NCBI GenBank assembly: GCA_964481705.1 | Contig: CAYZUC010000081.1 | Location: 1 to 12,669, forward strand | Direction: 5' to 3' | Source of the DNA: CAYZUC01 sp964481705 | Lineage (GTDB): Bacteria; Bacillota; Clostridia; Lachnospirales; Lachnospiraceae | DNA: 12,669 nt | Shown here: piece by piece, positions 1-6,712 of the stretch | Position numbering within the stretch: the stretch's first letter is position 1 | How the letters are laid out: the number at the start of each line of letters is the position of its first letter | Translations under genes and position numbers: made by a program | Notes under the pieces: model-generated | Seen by the model: the letters and a program-made list of their open reading frames with translations, nothing else | What the model was told of the DNA's origin: nothing | Databases searched by the model: none

Positions 1-1
1 C

Positions 2-30
2 TTGACAAGTGAAATTGTGGAAAATAGAAT
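2..30 (+). promoter_or_regulatory. Putative sigma-A promoter of the lipid kinase-like gene
   Basis: A perfect -35 box TTGACA (2-7) is followed by a 17-bp spacer and the -10 box TAGAAT (25-30), one mismatch from consensus. Transcription would begin about 7 nt after the -10 box, at or within a base or two of the ATG at 37. That leaves no room for a 5' leader. The only SD-like string, GAGG at 31-34, lies just 2 nt before the ATG. Boxes and spacing are read directly from the sequence; activity is inferred, and DNA upstream of the window is not visible. Confidence 0.55.
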
Positions 31-36
31 GAGGTT

Positions 37-957
37 ATGAGACATATATTTATTATTAACAACTTTTTGACAAAGGAGAATACTTCTAAGAGAATCCGAG
101 ATTATCTGAGTGAATTGCAGGATTTTGAGTATTTGGTTTTCGATACGGAATATCCACTTCACGAGAAGGCAATAGCAACAAAAATGTGTGAGCTTTTTTC
201 TGATGAACAGATACGTTTTTATATCTGTGGGGGCTCTGGTACCTTTGCGAATGTTGTCTCAGGGGTTCTTGATATGGATAAGGTAGAATTCGCTTTCTGC
301 CCGATTGGTATTTCATGCGATTTTTTAAAGTGTTTTAGTGGAGGAAGAAGCCCCTTCAGCGATTTAGAGAAGATGATTCATGGTAAGGTGGTTTCTGTAG
401 ATTATATGCAGGCGTCTGGTGGCATCCGGGCTGTTAATACTTTTTCTGTGGGATTTGATGCCAAGGTGGTTAGCAATCTCCGACTTTTCCGTCCTCTTTC
501 GTTGTGGTACGGAAAAGGGACCTATATGTGTGCTATCATTAAGACCTTGTTTGAATATCGGGGACTTAAGCTGGAGGTTATCGTAGACGGAGAAGCATAT
601 ACAGGTAAATATATGTGGGTGTACATAGGCAATGGCAGATGCTGTGGCAGTAGGTTCTATCCTATGAAGGATGTGACTCCGGATGATGGACTTCTTAATA
701 TTTTTCTCCTGAAGAAAACGGGAATGCTGCAGTTTATGTTTCATATGGCACATATCAAGTCCGGTAATATTGATAAGCTTGGAGATAAGGTTTTTGTATG
801 TACCGGTAAGAATGTGCTGATTCGCCAACTGAATGGAAAGCCACTTATGTATGATTATGATGGTGATGTTCAAAAATATGGTGAGCAAAGTGTTAAGGTT
901 GTTCCGGGAGGAATGAAGTTTGTCATTCCCTGGGGGACAAAGATAAAAAATATTTGA
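37..957 (+). CDS. Divergent diacylglycerol kinase / YegS-family lipid kinase-like protein
   Basis: A 306-aa protein with the overall layout of the DAGK catalytic family (DgkB/YegS), which phosphorylates diacylglycerol or related lipids with ATP at the membrane. Supporting stretches are the N-terminal strand HIFIIN, the glycine loop GGSGT (65-69), PIGISCDF (89-96), NTFSVGFDAKVV, IGNGRCCGSRFYP, TPDDGLLNIFLL and YDYDGD (272-277). Length is normal for the family. Several signatures deviate: GGDGT is GGSGT, GTxND is GISCD, the N-terminal NPxxG is NNFLT, and DGE is DGD. The fold assignment is good, but activity and substrate are uncertain, and it could be a non-catalytic paralogue. An in-frame TAG at 25-27 makes ATG 37 the first plausible start. 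The next gene has its own candidate promoter, so this may be a single transcript or read into the envelope operon. Confidence 0.85.
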   Translation: MRHIFIINNFLTKENTSKRIRDYLSELQDFEYLVFDTEYPLHEKAIATKMCELFSDEQIRFYICGGSGTFANVVSGVLDMDKVEFAFCPIGISCDFLKCFSGGRSPFSDLEKMIHGKVVSVDYMQASGGIRAVNTFSVGFDAKVVSNLRLFRPLSLWYGKGTYMCAIIKTLFEYRGLKLEVIVDGEAYTGKYMWVYIGNGRCCGSRFYPMKDVTPDDGLLNIFLLKKTGMLQFMFHMAHIKSGNIDKLGDKVFVCTGKNVLIRQLNGKPLMYDYDGDVQKYGEQSVKVVPGGMKFVIPWGTKIKNI

Positions 958-964
958 ACCTTTT

Positions 965-993
965 TTGTCAGATAGGGAGTCATTGTATATAGA
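965..993 (+). promoter_or_regulatory. Candidate promoter of the envelope operon
   Basis: TTGTCA (965-970, 5/6 match to the -35 consensus) lies 17 bp upstream of TATAGA (988-993, 4/6 match); TATATA at 986-991 overlaps it. A start near 1000 would give a leader of about 40 nt to the ATG at 1040. The site lies just after the lipid kinase stop codon and would explain separate expression of the surface-protein/PspA cluster. It rests on box matching only. Confidence 0.4.
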
Positions 994-1039
994 AGCGATG
1001 AAAAACCTCTATTCGGACAAAAGAGTGGGAGAGAAAAGC

Positions 1040-2008
1040 ATGAATTCAAGAATAAAAAGAACATTAGCAGTTTTACTCAGCTTTATTATAACAGCAGGAC
1101 TTTTTACAGCAGGCAGTATTCCGGTTTATGCAGATTCTGACAATCAGGGGATGACAGAGGAATCACAATCGGTAGTGATAGCAGAGGATGTTGTTACCCC
1201 TCCAGATGGTGAGGAGTCGGTATCCGAACCTGTTGTGAAAACTCCAAGTGAGAATTCTCCAAGCCAGAATGCTCCGAGTTATCGCGTAGATTTTTATGTG
1301 AATGGGAAACTGATAGCTTCCAATTATACGGTTTCTGATGGCTCCGTATCTTCACCAAGTGTAGATAATATTCAGACAGAGACCTATTTATACGAATTTC
1401 TATTCTGGGTGCTGGATCCGAATGACACGACTGGATACAGCCAGGCAGACTTGACCAATATTCAGAGCGATACTACTGTATATGCGTTCTTCAAAGCAAC
1501 ACCAGTAGGAGAAGAAATAGACAAACCTCCGGTAAGAAAGCCTACAAAGCCTACCGTTTCAGGACAGAATCCTGGAGACGAAGAGGATGATGAGGAGGAT
1601 GATGATAATTCTTCAGGTGGTACGACGATAATTACCAGTCAGACACCGGCAGCAGCACCAGCCCCAGTGGTAGCAGTTTTACCACTTGCGCTTGCTCCTG
1701 TACAGACTGCAGTAAATACACCGGCTAAGAGTTCAACACCGGCTGGCGAGACGGAAGATCCTAATGAGGAAGATAAGCTGGAAGATGGTGAGTCGTCACC
1801 GGAGACAGAACCGGAATCACCGGAAGTAAAAGAGCCGGAAGATAAAGATGAGACTACCATTTCTGAGGATGAAGTACCATTAGCGAATCCAGAGACCACA
1901 AAGACTACATTTCCATGGTATCTTTTACTTGTTGCTTTTGTACTAGTTGCCGGAATCACTGTTTTTGCTGTTGTGAATAGAAATAAAGATAAAGAAGAGA
2001 CAAAATAA
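1040..2008 (+). CDS. Secreted surface protein with one InlB-type repeat and a C-terminal anchor
   Basis: A 322-aa exported protein of unknown partner. Residues 1-31 form a Sec signal peptide (basic N-region, hydrophobic core, cleavage predicted after VYA). Residues about 81-154, from YRVDFYVNG to TTVYAFFKA, resemble one InlB B-repeat/Listeria-Bacteroides repeat, a beta-grasp-like module of Gram-positive surface proteins. A low-complexity stalk rich in Pro, Ala, Thr and acidic residues follows, with an acidic run at about 179-190. The end resembles a cell-wall sorting signal: NPETT (283-287), a hydrophobic segment (about 291-312), and a short charged tail NRNKDKEETK. If NPETT is not a sortase site, the hydrophobic segment is a plain membrane anchor. 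ATG 1040 was chosen because GGGAG (1027-1031) sits 8 nt upstream and the signal peptide begins there; TTG and ATG codons upstream (965, 998) lack a well-placed SD. The CAP-domain gene follows after 36 bp and carries the same repeat type, so a shared surface role is likely. Confidence 0.85.
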   Translation: MNSRIKRTLAVLLSFIITAGLFTAGSIPVYADSDNQGMTEESQSVVIAEDVVTPPDGEESVSEPVVKTPSENSPSQNAPSYRVDFYVNGKLIASNYTVSDGSVSSPSVDNIQTETYLYEFLFWVLDPNDTTGYSQADLTNIQSDTTVYAFFKATPVGEEIDKPPVRKPTKPTVSGQNPGDEEDDEEDDDNSSGGTTIITSQTPAAAPAPVVAVLPLALAPVQTAVNTPAKSSTPAGETEDPNEEDKLEDGESSPETEPESPEVKEPEDKDETTISEDEVPLANPETTKTTFPWYLLLVAFVLVAGITVFAVVNRNKDKEETK

Positions 2009-2044
2009 CGGAAAGATAATAGAGCAGTAATCAGGAGATAACAT

Positions 2045-4921
2045 ATGGAAAAAAGAAAACTAGTATCTCTGCTACTGACCGCAGTGCTGATAACCGGAAT
2101 GTTTCCGAATGGAGTGTCTGCTTCTGAAATCGATATTGTTTCTCCATGGGACGCTGAGGAGAATACACAGATTGTGGAAGAGGAGCTCTCTTCGAATGAA
2201 TTGGCTACAATGGAGGATGTTGTAGTCGGTCAGGGTGTTTCTACAAATGAATATGAGCCATATGAAGAAATCGGGTCGGCAGTACAGTTTCGTGGGACGA
2301 CAATTATTCCGGAATTACTGACGACTCCGAGTAATAATATAGGTGAAGAAGCGGTAGGCGGTTCTCTTATGAAGAGCGGCCTCCTTTCTGTAGATAAGCT
2401 TACTCAGAAAGAAATTGCAGCAGAGCGTGAGAAATTGGTAACAACTACGAATCGCTTTGACACGACTCCATCCACGACGAATCCTTATTCTTTGGGAAAG
2501 CTTTCGGATAATTATCTTCAAAGCGGACTGACTTATGTAAACTATATTAGAACCATGGCAGGATTGGGAACGCTGGAGCTGAATCGGAATCTTTGTACGA
2601 ACGCACAATATGGTGCTGTAGTTATGGCGGCAAACGGAGTGTTGAGTCATTCTCCTTCGAAACCTTCTGACATGAGTAATAATTTTTACCTTCCAGGCAG
2701 TGCGGCCTGTGGAACTTCAAATATTTATTGCAGCTATGGTTATGCAGCAGATAGTACATTAAAGCGTTCTGTGGACTCCTATATGAGAGATAATGGAAGT
2801 GCATCCAATCTCAAAGCAATGGGACATAGGAGATGGATTTTGTATCCTTCTAATGTTAGGACTGGCTTTGGTCAAGCGGATTCTGCACAGGGCAAGAATT
2901 ATGCGGTTATGAAAGTAATGCGTAATGGAGACTATGACGCAGAGGCCGACGATCCCTATTCGAACCAAGCGGTAAATTATAACTTTATCTCTTGGCCATC
3001 CTCGGGGAATTTCCCGAGTGAGACTCTACAGAAGACAGTACCGTGGTCCGTTACATTAAATCCATCGACCTATGCAAAGCCAAATATTAATAATGTAAAA
3101 GTAGTATTAACCAGAGTTTCCAGTTTAAATGGAAAGTCATGGACGTTTACGAAGGCAGATAGTATTGCTTCGCCAAATTCCTCAACAAAGTATTTGAGTG
3201 TGAATAACGAGGGATATGGTGTTGACAATTGTATCATATTTCATCCAGGCAGTGCGTTAGACGTTGCGCAATATGTGGGAATCTATCAGGTTGATATCAC
3301 TGGAATCACCAAGAAAGACGGAACAGCGACAGCAATTTCCTTCCAGACGAATTTCTTTGATGTCAATCATCCGAGTGAGGATGAGAAGAAGGAAGAGGAT
3401 CCTGGTTATGATCCCAATCCTAAGGACGATAAAATCATTGGTGATGATCCTAACTTGTATTCTGTTGTTTTTCATCCCGAAAATGGTAAGGATGATATTG
3501 TAATCAAAGATGTGAAGGCAAATGCCACAGTTGAAGTACCACAGACGCCTGATATGCCCGTGAGTGGCAACTGTATCTTCATGGGTTGGTATACCGAGAA
3601 GAATGGTGCAGGGACGGTATTTGATGAGAATGTTCAGATCAACAGAAATTATGAGGTATATGCGTGCTGGAAGTCCGAGGAGACACAATCGGCTCGAATT
3701 GAGGTTAATGGTCTTCGAATATCACCCATTGCAACGCAGAGTTACACCGGTTCTGCAATTCGTCCTGAGTTTACTGTAAAACATGGAAGTAAAACGCTTG
3801 CTGAGAATGAAGATTATCGGGTTTCTTATCGGAATAATATAAAGGCCGGAACAGCAACAATTACGATTTATGGACAGGGAAGCTATACTGGATCTAAGAA
3901 TGAAGAATTCACCATTTCAAAGACGAATATATCAAAAGCAGATATTTGGTTGGAAGACCAGATAGCAAATGGGAAGAAACTCATACCTAAGGTACATGCC
4001 AGAGATGCAGCAGGAGAACTGGTGGCAAATGAGGATTATAGAATTTCTGCTATTTCGGGAAGTCTTACCAATTCCGGAAAAGTAACTGTAACCATTCTGG
4101 GAATGGGGGATAACTACAAGGGTTCCGTGAAGCGATCTTTCTTGATTTGCGATGAATCAGATTCTTTAATTGGAGATAGTGAGATCACCTTTGACAAGAG
4201 CAATGAATCGTCATATGATATAGATAGTAACGGTGCATTCCTTTACACAGGTTATTCTATCAAACCAAAGATTGAGATTATCGACGGAAATGGTAATGTA
4301 TTATCGAGTAAGTACTATAAGATTACTTACAAGAATAATAAAAATGCCGGAACTGCGTCCATGATAATTACTGGAAGAAAGGGCTACAGAGGTTCCTGCA
4401 AGAAGTATTTTGTTATTGCAAAGCGAGATATCAGCTCTGCAGTCATTGCACGGATACCGGAGAAGACTTATACCGGTTCGGCGATTCGTCCGAAGCCTTC
4501 TGTAGTGATTAATGTCTTGTCAGCAGCAAGGAACAAGACTCGAAAGCTTAAAATCAAAACAGATTATAAGGTGAGTTACACGCATAATCTTCAGGCAAAT
4601 AGTACTGAGGTGATGGCATCTACCATAACGCTTACCGGTAATAAAAATTTCACCGGACAGATACAAAGAAACTTCTCAATCATACCGAAAGACCTTGCAA
4701 AGGGGATTACGGTAAAGGGTCTCAAGACGAAGACTTATAATGGAGAGCCGGTGATACCGGAGCTTACTTTGTATTATAAGAAGATGCTCATGAAAGAAGG
4801 AGCGGACTATGAGGTTGTGATAGAGAATAACGAGGCACCCGGAAGGGCGACCGTTATCATAAGCAGTGGGCCAAATGGTAATTTCAAGGGGACACTGACA
4901 AAATACTTCAAAATTAAGTAA
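2045..4921 (+). CDS. Secreted CAP-domain protein with InlB-type repeat and five Ig-like repeats
   Basis: A 958-aa exported protein. Residues 1-26 are a signal peptide (cleavage after VSA). Residues about 156-292 form a CAP/SCP (PR-1-like) domain: YVNYIRTMAGL, HSPSKP (His202) and MGHRRWIL (His261). A CAP-associated extension runs to about 435. The Glu normally present in the GEN motif is absent (the region reads GTSNIYCSYG), as I recall for many clostridial members, so canonical metal-site chemistry is doubtful. Residues about 472-543 are an InlB-type repeat, YSVVFHP through YACWK. From about 550 to the end come five repeats of 75-90 aa of the type YTG...P...DYxxSYxNN...G.A.I.G...Y.G...FxI. 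Units 1 and 4 share YTGSAIRP (567 and 809); unit 2 has lost the YTG motif. There is no C-terminal anchor. AGGAG (2033-2037) lies 7 nt before the ATG. The pspA gene follows after only 23 bp. The ligand is unknown; adhesion or wall association is inferred from the architecture. Confidence 0.9.
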   Translation: MEKRKLVSLLLTAVLITGMFPNGVSASEIDIVSPWDAEENTQIVEEELSSNELATMEDVVVGQGVSTNEYEPYEEIGSAVQFRGTTIIPELLTTPSNNIGEEAVGGSLMKSGLLSVDKLTQKEIAAEREKLVTTTNRFDTTPSTTNPYSLGKLSDNYLQSGLTYVNYIRTMAGLGTLELNRNLCTNAQYGAVVMAANGVLSHSPSKPSDMSNNFYLPGSAACGTSNIYCSYGYAADSTLKRSVDSYMRDNGSASNLKAMGHRRWILYPSNVRTGFGQADSAQGKNYAVMKVMRNGDYDAEADDPYSNQAVNYNFISWPSSGNFPSETLQKTVPWSVTLNPSTYAKPNINNVKVVLTRVSSLNGKSWTFTKADSIASPNSSTKYLSVNNEGYGVDNCIIFHPGSALDVAQYVGIYQVDITGITKKDGTATAISFQTNFFDVNHPSEDEKKEEDPGYDPNPKDDKIIGDDPNLYSVVFHPENGKDDIVIKDVKANATVEVPQTPDMPVSGNCIFMGWYTEKNGAGTVFDENVQINRNYEVYACWKSEETQSARIEVNGLRISPIATQSYTGSAIRPEFTVKHGSKTLAENEDYRVSYRNNIKAGTATITIYGQGSYTGSKNEEFTISKTNISKADIWLEDQIANGKKLIPKVHARDAAGELVANEDYRISAISGSLTNSGKVTVTILGMGDNYKGSVKRSFLICDESDSLIGDSEITFDKSNESSYDIDSNGAFLYTGYSIKPKIEIIDGNGNVLSSKYYKITYKNNKNAGTASMIITGRKGYRGSCKKYFVIAKRDISSAVIARIPEKTYTGSAIRPKPSVVINVLSAARNKTRKLKIKTDYKVSYTHNLQANSTEVMASTITLTGNKNFTGQIQRNFSIIPKDLAKGITVKGLKTKTYNGEPVIPELTLYYKKMLMKEGADYEVVIENNEAPGRATVIISSGPNGNFKGTLTKYFKIK

Positions 4922-4944
4922 AAGGGAAAACAGGAGGATTAGTA

Positions 4945-5631
4945 ATGGCAGGAATTTTGACAAGATTTAGGGATATTATGTCCGCTAACGTCAACGCTTT
5001 ATTAGATAAGGCAGAGGACCCGGAGAAGATGATAGATCAGTATCTTCGCAACATGGAGAGTGACCTTGGTAAGGTAAAGGCAGAGACCGCTGCTGTTATG
5101 GCATCAGAGGCTCAGGCTAAGAGAGCACTGAACGAATGTAACGAAGAAATTGAAAAGATGACTAATTATGCAAAAAAAGCTATCGAAGCAGGTAATGATA
5201 ATGATGCGCGTACATTCCTTGAGAAAAAAGCATCTCTTGCTGAGAAGCAGACAGCATTACAGCAGGCTTATGATGTAGCAGCAGCTAATTCAGCAAAAAT
5301 GAAAGAGATGCACGATAAGCTGACAAAAGACATGTCGGATTTACGTTCCAGAAGAGATACGATCAGAACGAAGATGTCTGTAGCTAAGACGCAGGAGAAG
5401 CTGAACAAAATCGAGTCCGGAATGAGCTCTGTTGGCAGCAACATGGCAGCTTTTGACCGTATGGAAGAAAAGGCAAACAATATGCTTGATAAAGCAAACG
5501 CTATGAATGAATTGAATGAAGCTGCTCAAAAGGATGAAGTGGCTGATTTGGAAGAAAAATACAATGATTCTGCCAAGAACTCAAATGTAGATGATGAGCT
5601 TGCGAAGATGAAAGCAGAAATGGGATTGTAG
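4945..5631 (+). CDS. pspA: PspA/IM30 family membrane-stress protein
   Basis: A 228-aa PspA/IM30 (Vipp1, LiaH) family protein, the bacterial branch of the ESCRT-III superfamily. Such proteins are peripheral on the inner face of the membrane, oligomerise into rings or rods, and protect membrane integrity. The N-terminus MAGILTRFRDIMSANVNALLDK is the usual amphipathic membrane-binding helix, followed by the family signature DPEKMIDQYLRNME (about 25-38) and long Ala/Glu/Lys coiled coils to about residue 200. The last part, ending DDELAKMKAEMGL, is typical of the family, and length is normal. A perfect AGGAGG (4932-4937) lies 7 nt before the ATG. The gene follows the CAP protein by 23 bp and precedes the SPFH gene by 16 bp. 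No convincing promoter is visible in the 23-bp gap, so it is probably co-transcribed with the surface-protein genes. The family is certain; the stress signal is not visible. Confidence 0.93.
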   Translation: MAGILTRFRDIMSANVNALLDKAEDPEKMIDQYLRNMESDLGKVKAETAAVMASEAQAKRALNECNEEIEKMTNYAKKAIEAGNDNDARTFLEKKASLAEKQTALQQAYDVAAANSAKMKEMHDKLTKDMSDLRSRRDTIRTKMSVAKTQEKLNKIESGMSSVGSNMAAFDRMEEKANNMLDKANAMNELNEAAQKDEVADLEEKYNDSAKNSNVDDELAKMKAEMGL

Positions 5632-5647
5632 TCAGGAGGAGTTTTTC

Positions 5648-6610
5648 ATGGGTATTTTAAGTGGCCAGTTTTCGAATGTTGTTGAGTGGGAAGAGTACAG
5701 AGAGGATGTCCTCTTTTGGAAATGGACCAATAAGGAAATAAAAAAGGGCTCCAAGCTGATTATCCGTCCGGGACAGGATGCCATCTTTCTATTTAATGGA
5801 AAGATTGAAGGTATATTCAAGGACGAAGGAAGTTTTGATATTGAATCCGAGATTATACCATTTTTATCAACATTAAAAGGCTTTAAATTTGGATTTAATT
5901 CGGGTATGCGAGCAGAGGTACTTTTTATTAATACCAAAGAAGTGCTTGTAAAATGGGGAACCAAAAATGCGATTACGATTCCGGCAGCAGGATTACCGGG
6001 GGGTATGCCAATTCGTGCTTTTGGAACATTTAATTGTAAGGTATCAGATTATTTGGTGTTGATTGATAAGATTGCTGGTATTAAGACTCAGTACACCGTT
6101 GGAGAAGTTCAGGAACGTGTTGTATCCATGTTGGATCAACTCCTGATGCATTGGATTTCAAAAGAAGGAAAAGATATGTTCAATCTCCAGGCGAATGCGA
6201 TGGAGATTTCAAGGGGCATCGAATCGGACCTTGACATGGAGATGAGTAAGATTGGTATTGGTATTACATCCATGACCATTCAAAGCTTCTCATATCCGGA
6301 AGAAATCAAGAAGATGCAGGAGAAGGCAGCAGGTCAGGCGATGGTTGGCGATATGAATAAGTACCAACAGGTTGCTATGGCAGATGGAATGGGAAATGGA
6401 AAGAGTGGAAGTGTAGCCGGCGATATGGTTGGTCTGCAGATGGGCATGGCTATGGGACAACAGATGGTTCAGCAAATGCAGAACAACATGAATAACCAGA
6501 CGAATCAGACGATGAGTGGAAATGGTACAGCTCCTAAGTTCTGTCCGGAATGCGGCACTCCAACCAATGGAGCAAAATTCTGTTCTAATTGCGGAGCAAA
6601 ATTAGTATAA
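5648..6610 (+). CDS. ydjI: YdjI-like SPFH-domain protein with C-terminal zinc ribbon
   Basis: A 320-aa protein resembling B. subtilis YdjI (SPFH / 'virion core protein' family), a band-7-type scaffold that works with PspA at the membrane. Residues about 1-235 form the SPFH part, with VVEWEEYREDVLFWKW near the start, IIRPGQDAIFLFNGKIEG, and the later FGTFNCKVSDYLVLIDKIAG. A Met/Gln/Gly/Asn-rich linker follows (about 245-292). The end is a zinc ribbon with CPEC (Cys299, Cys302) and CSNC (Cys312, Cys315). There is no signal peptide or transmembrane helix, so membrane association would be peripheral. AGGAGG (5634-5639) sits 8 nt before the ATG, and pspA ends 16 bp upstream, the same pairing as in Bacillus. 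The ydjG and ydjH genes that lie between the two in B. subtilis are not present. The stem-loop at 6637-6672 probably marks the operon's 3' end. Confidence 0.88.
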   Translation: MGILSGQFSNVVEWEEYREDVLFWKWTNKEIKKGSKLIIRPGQDAIFLFNGKIEGIFKDEGSFDIESEIIPFLSTLKGFKFGFNSGMRAEVLFINTKEVLVKWGTKNAITIPAAGLPGGMPIRAFGTFNCKVSDYLVLIDKIAGIKTQYTVGEVQERVVSMLDQLLMHWISKEGKDMFNLQANAMEISRGIESDLDMEMSKIGIGITSMTIQSFSYPEEIKKMQEKAAGQAMVGDMNKYQQVAMADGMGNGKSGSVAGDMVGLQMGMAMGQQMVQQMQNNMNNQTNQTMSGNGTAPKFCPECGTPTNGAKFCSNCGAKLV

Positions 6611-6636
6611 CGGATATATAAATCGATAGAAAACGG

Positions 6637-6672
6637 TTACAGCGCAGATCGAGAATATGGTCTGCGCTGTAA
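6637..6672 (+). terminator. Strong stem-loop between the SPFH gene and pcrA, possible terminator without U tract
   Basis: Arms TTACAGCGCAGATC (6637-6650) and GGTCTGCGCTGTAA (6659-6672) pair over 14 bp with one G-U wobble around the 8-nt loop GAGAATAT. On the opposite strand the wobble becomes an A-C mismatch, so the structure favours + strand RNA. No T run follows (AATTGCCTTAG), so it is not a canonical intrinsic terminator. It could terminate with help, protect the 3' end of the operon mRNA, or lie in the pcrA leader. The surrounding gap (6611-6712) holds no other clear element. Confidence 0.55.
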
Positions 6673-6712
6673 ATTGCCTTAGTAAAAGAAAACAACAGAT
6701 AGGAATGAATAA

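Noticed and set aside
364..888. 174-codon minus-strand open frame within the lipid kinase gene
   Set aside because: It overlaps a well-supported + strand gene entirely, has His/Ile-rich unfamiliar composition and no ribosome site.
910..966. Hairpin GGAATGA/TCATTCC near the end of the lipid kinase gene plus a T run at 961-966
   Set aside because: The 7-bp stem is inside coding sequence and about 30 nt from the T run, so it is not a working intrinsic terminator. A6/T6 pairing closer to the run is too weak.
965..1039. TTG 965 or ATG 998 as the start of the first surface protein
   Set aside because: Neither has a well-placed SD, both put a polar extension before the signal peptide, and the candidate promoter would start near 1000.
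1639..1959. Long open frame on the minus strand opposite the first surface protein
   Set aside because: Its Ser/Gly/Ala-rich translation is the shadow of the Pro/Glu/Thr-rich stalk; it has no RBS and no recognisable domain.
4895..4924. CTGACA with TAAAAG at 18 bp as a private pspA promoter
   Set aside because: The -10 match is poor and the expected start falls on the pspA ribosome site, leaving no usable leader.
6583..6611. TTCTAA-17 bp-TATAAC at the end of the SPFH gene as a pcrA promoter
   Set aside because: The -35 matches only 3/6. It would place the stem-loop in the pcrA leader, which is possible but not supported enough to list.
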